Shown piece after piece: positions 62,848 through 64,000 of a stretch of 64,000 bases of DNA; the first letter of the stretch is position 1; each line of letters starts with the position of its first letter. The stretch comes from Novosphingobium sp. CECT 9465 (GTDB lineage Bacteria > Pseudomonadota > Alphaproteobacteria > Sphingomonadales > Sphingomonadaceae): contig NZ_CAKLBX010000001.1 of assembly GCF_920987055.1 (NCBI RefSeq), positions 496,001 to 560,000 on the forward strand. The letters run 5' to 3'. The notes beneath the pieces were generated by a model that saw only the letters and a program-made list of their open reading frames with translations, ran no database searches and was not told the origin of the DNA. Both the position numbers and the translations under genes were made by a program.

Positions 62848-63969
62848 TTGTTGTCTGGCCTTGTCCATATCCTGCCGCTTGATCGTGCTGACCGACCGGT
62901 CCTCCACCAAGGGGACCGGTGCGCCGCATACTTCGAACGCGAGGCGGGCAAGGCTGCCGCGCTGGGGGCCAGCTATGTGGCCTCTGTGCTGGAAGCCTGC
63001 GCGCACACGCTTTCGCTGGCGCCATGTCTGCATGCACTGATCCGAAACTGGCCGGATGACCTTGCGTCATCGGGTGTGGCGTTCCGCCTGAATGCCGGTC
63101 TTCATGCGCTGGCCCGCAGCGGTCGTGCGCCACTTCTGTCGCAATTGTCGCAGACCGATAGTGCCATCGGGTTCGATCTGGCGGTCGCGCAGGCCTTGAC
63201 CACGAACGAAGACGCCATGCTTCGATGGGTGTCCAGACCCACCCAGACCAACGAAGTGGCACGGATCGCCGGACTTATGGGTGTGCTTGCCGAACTGGAC
63301 AGGCGTCATGGCCTCCGCTCGGAATTGCTGGAACTCGGATCAAGCGCGGGGCTGAATCTCAATCTGGCGCACTATGCCTTCAAACTTGGCGGAACATTGA
63401 TGGGACCGCGCGATAGCGCGGTCTCCATTGCGCCGAACTGGCGAGGGCAAGCGGTCCCGGCAATGCTGCCATTCATCGCAAGCGCCCGCGGTGCCGATCT
63501 GGCCCCACTGGACATCGCCCGCCCCGATCATCGTGAACGGCTTTACGCCTGCACCTGGCCCGGCATTCCCGCGCGGATGAAGCGGTTGCGCGGCGCGATT
63601 GAAATTGCGCATCAGCATGTCCCGCACGTGGAACAGGGCAGCGCCGGACCCTGGCTTGCACGGCAACTCGCCCAGCCGCAGCCCGAAGGTGTGCGCCGCG
63701 TGGTGTTCCATTCGATGGTGATGCAATATGTGCCCCAGCCTGAACGCGATTCCGTTGCCCGGTCTCTCCGCCGCGCCGGTGCGCGGGCAACACCGGAGCG
63801 GCAACTCGCCCGCGTCGGACTGGAATGGTGCAAGGACCGCCGCGATGTTGAATTGCGGCTGACCCTGTGGGACGGAACTTGCGCCGCAGGACGCGAGGCC
63901 GTGGTGGCAACTTGCCACCCTTATGCCGAATGGTTCGACTGGCGCGGTATCTCGCCTGCGCTGGACTGA
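62848..63969 (+). CDS. DUF2332 family protein
   Basis: A 373-aa protein resembling DUF2332. Segments include GDRCAAYFEREAGKAAALGA, NEVARIAGLMGVLAELDRRH, ELLELGSSAGLNLNLAHYAF and RRVVFHSMVMQYVPQPERDS. The GSSAGLNL motif could bind a nucleotide or SAM, and the family has no proven function. The TTG start at 62848 is the first possible codon and no better start is visible, so the N-terminus is uncertain. Confidence 0.72.
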   Translation: MLSGLVHILPLDRADRPVLHQGDRCAAYFEREAGKAAALGASYVASVLEACAHTLSLAPCLHALIRNWPDDLASSGVAFRLNAGLHALARSGRAPLLSQLSQTDSAIGFDLAVAQALTTNEDAMLRWVSRPTQTNEVARIAGLMGVLAELDRRHGLRSELLELGSSAGLNLNLAHYAFKLGGTLMGPRDSAVSIAPNWRGQAVPAMLPFIASARGADLAPLDIARPDHRERLYACTWPGIPARMKRLRGAIEIAHQHVPHVEQGSAGPWLARQLAQPQPEGVRRVVFHSMVMQYVPQPERDSVARSLRRAGARATPERQLARVGLEWCKDRRDVELRLTLWDGTCAAGREAVVATCHPYAEWFDWRGISPALD

Positions 63970-64000
63970 CTCAGCACAAAGTCAGTGCGCCGTCTGGCCG

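Overview
The window is one contiguous, gene-dense stretch of high-GC bacterial chromosome. Gene content and order point to an alphaproteobacterium of the Sphingomonadales (a Novosphingobium- or Sphingomonas-like organism). The evidence is a Sphingomonas-type serine palmitoyltransferase next to its own acyl carrier protein, rpmH-rnpA-yidD-yidC-engB, the timA/secB divergon, a DivK-like regulator beside a DUF3572 gene, a DksA with a degenerate zinc finger, and many TonB-dependent or exported proteins. No phage, complete insertion sequence or CRISPR array is visible. The accessory character comes from small repeats and a few unusual operons.

Layout. 0.2-3.5 kb: an acyltransferase, an RluD-type pseudouridine synthase and rpoH, closed by a strong terminator. 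3.5-11.1 kb: a tightly overlapping minus-strand operon encoding (in transcription order) a cyclase-like/AAA/helical-repeat signalling protein, a P450-like hemoprotein and a 1044-residue membrane-associated protein ending in a DyP-type peroxidase domain. A Crp-type regulator is divergent from it. This is the most unusual gene set in the window. 12.5-15.7 kb: mtgA and an archaeal-style CDC48/VAT AAA ATPase. 15.8-20.7 kb: a CHASE3-like HWE-type histidine kinase and the rpmH-to-engB cluster, bracketed by two copies of a dispersed palindromic repeat. 20.9-28.6 kb: GST, dapE, Smr protein, mltA, timA, secB, murJ and trpS. 28.8-36.5 kb: a DUF4136 lipoprotein, a nested inverted-repeat element whose end supplies the stop codon of dut, then coaBC, a small membrane protein, a second acyltransferase, ubiB and ubiE separated by a 42-bp tandem hairpin repeat, and mutM.

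36.5-46.5 kb: an exported S9 peptidase, an SGNH hydrolase-spt-acp sphingolipid cluster, a DUF5706 (Pycsar-effector-like) membrane protein coupled to an NrtS-like protein, a DivK-like receiver, and an overlapping run of DUF3572, HAD, RidA, GDPD and FemAB/GNAT-like genes. 46.7-54.3 kb: dksA, PilZ, an orphan solute-binding lipoprotein, DUF4112, SdhAF4, rsmB, msrA, an exported methyltransferase, an N-carbamoylputrescine amidase, folK and tRNA-Lys(UUU). 54.3-64 kb: a ZnuD-like receptor with a candidate Zur box, hppD with a VOC partner, a chemoreceptor with a CheR tether, a large TonB receptor carrying a canonical EF-hand loop, and a DUF2332 protein.

Most genes are housekeeping (cell wall, protein export and insertion, quinone and CoA synthesis, repair, stress response). 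Family names come from motif recognition without database searches. Starts were chosen from the domain boundary, the ribosome-binding site and overlap with neighbours.
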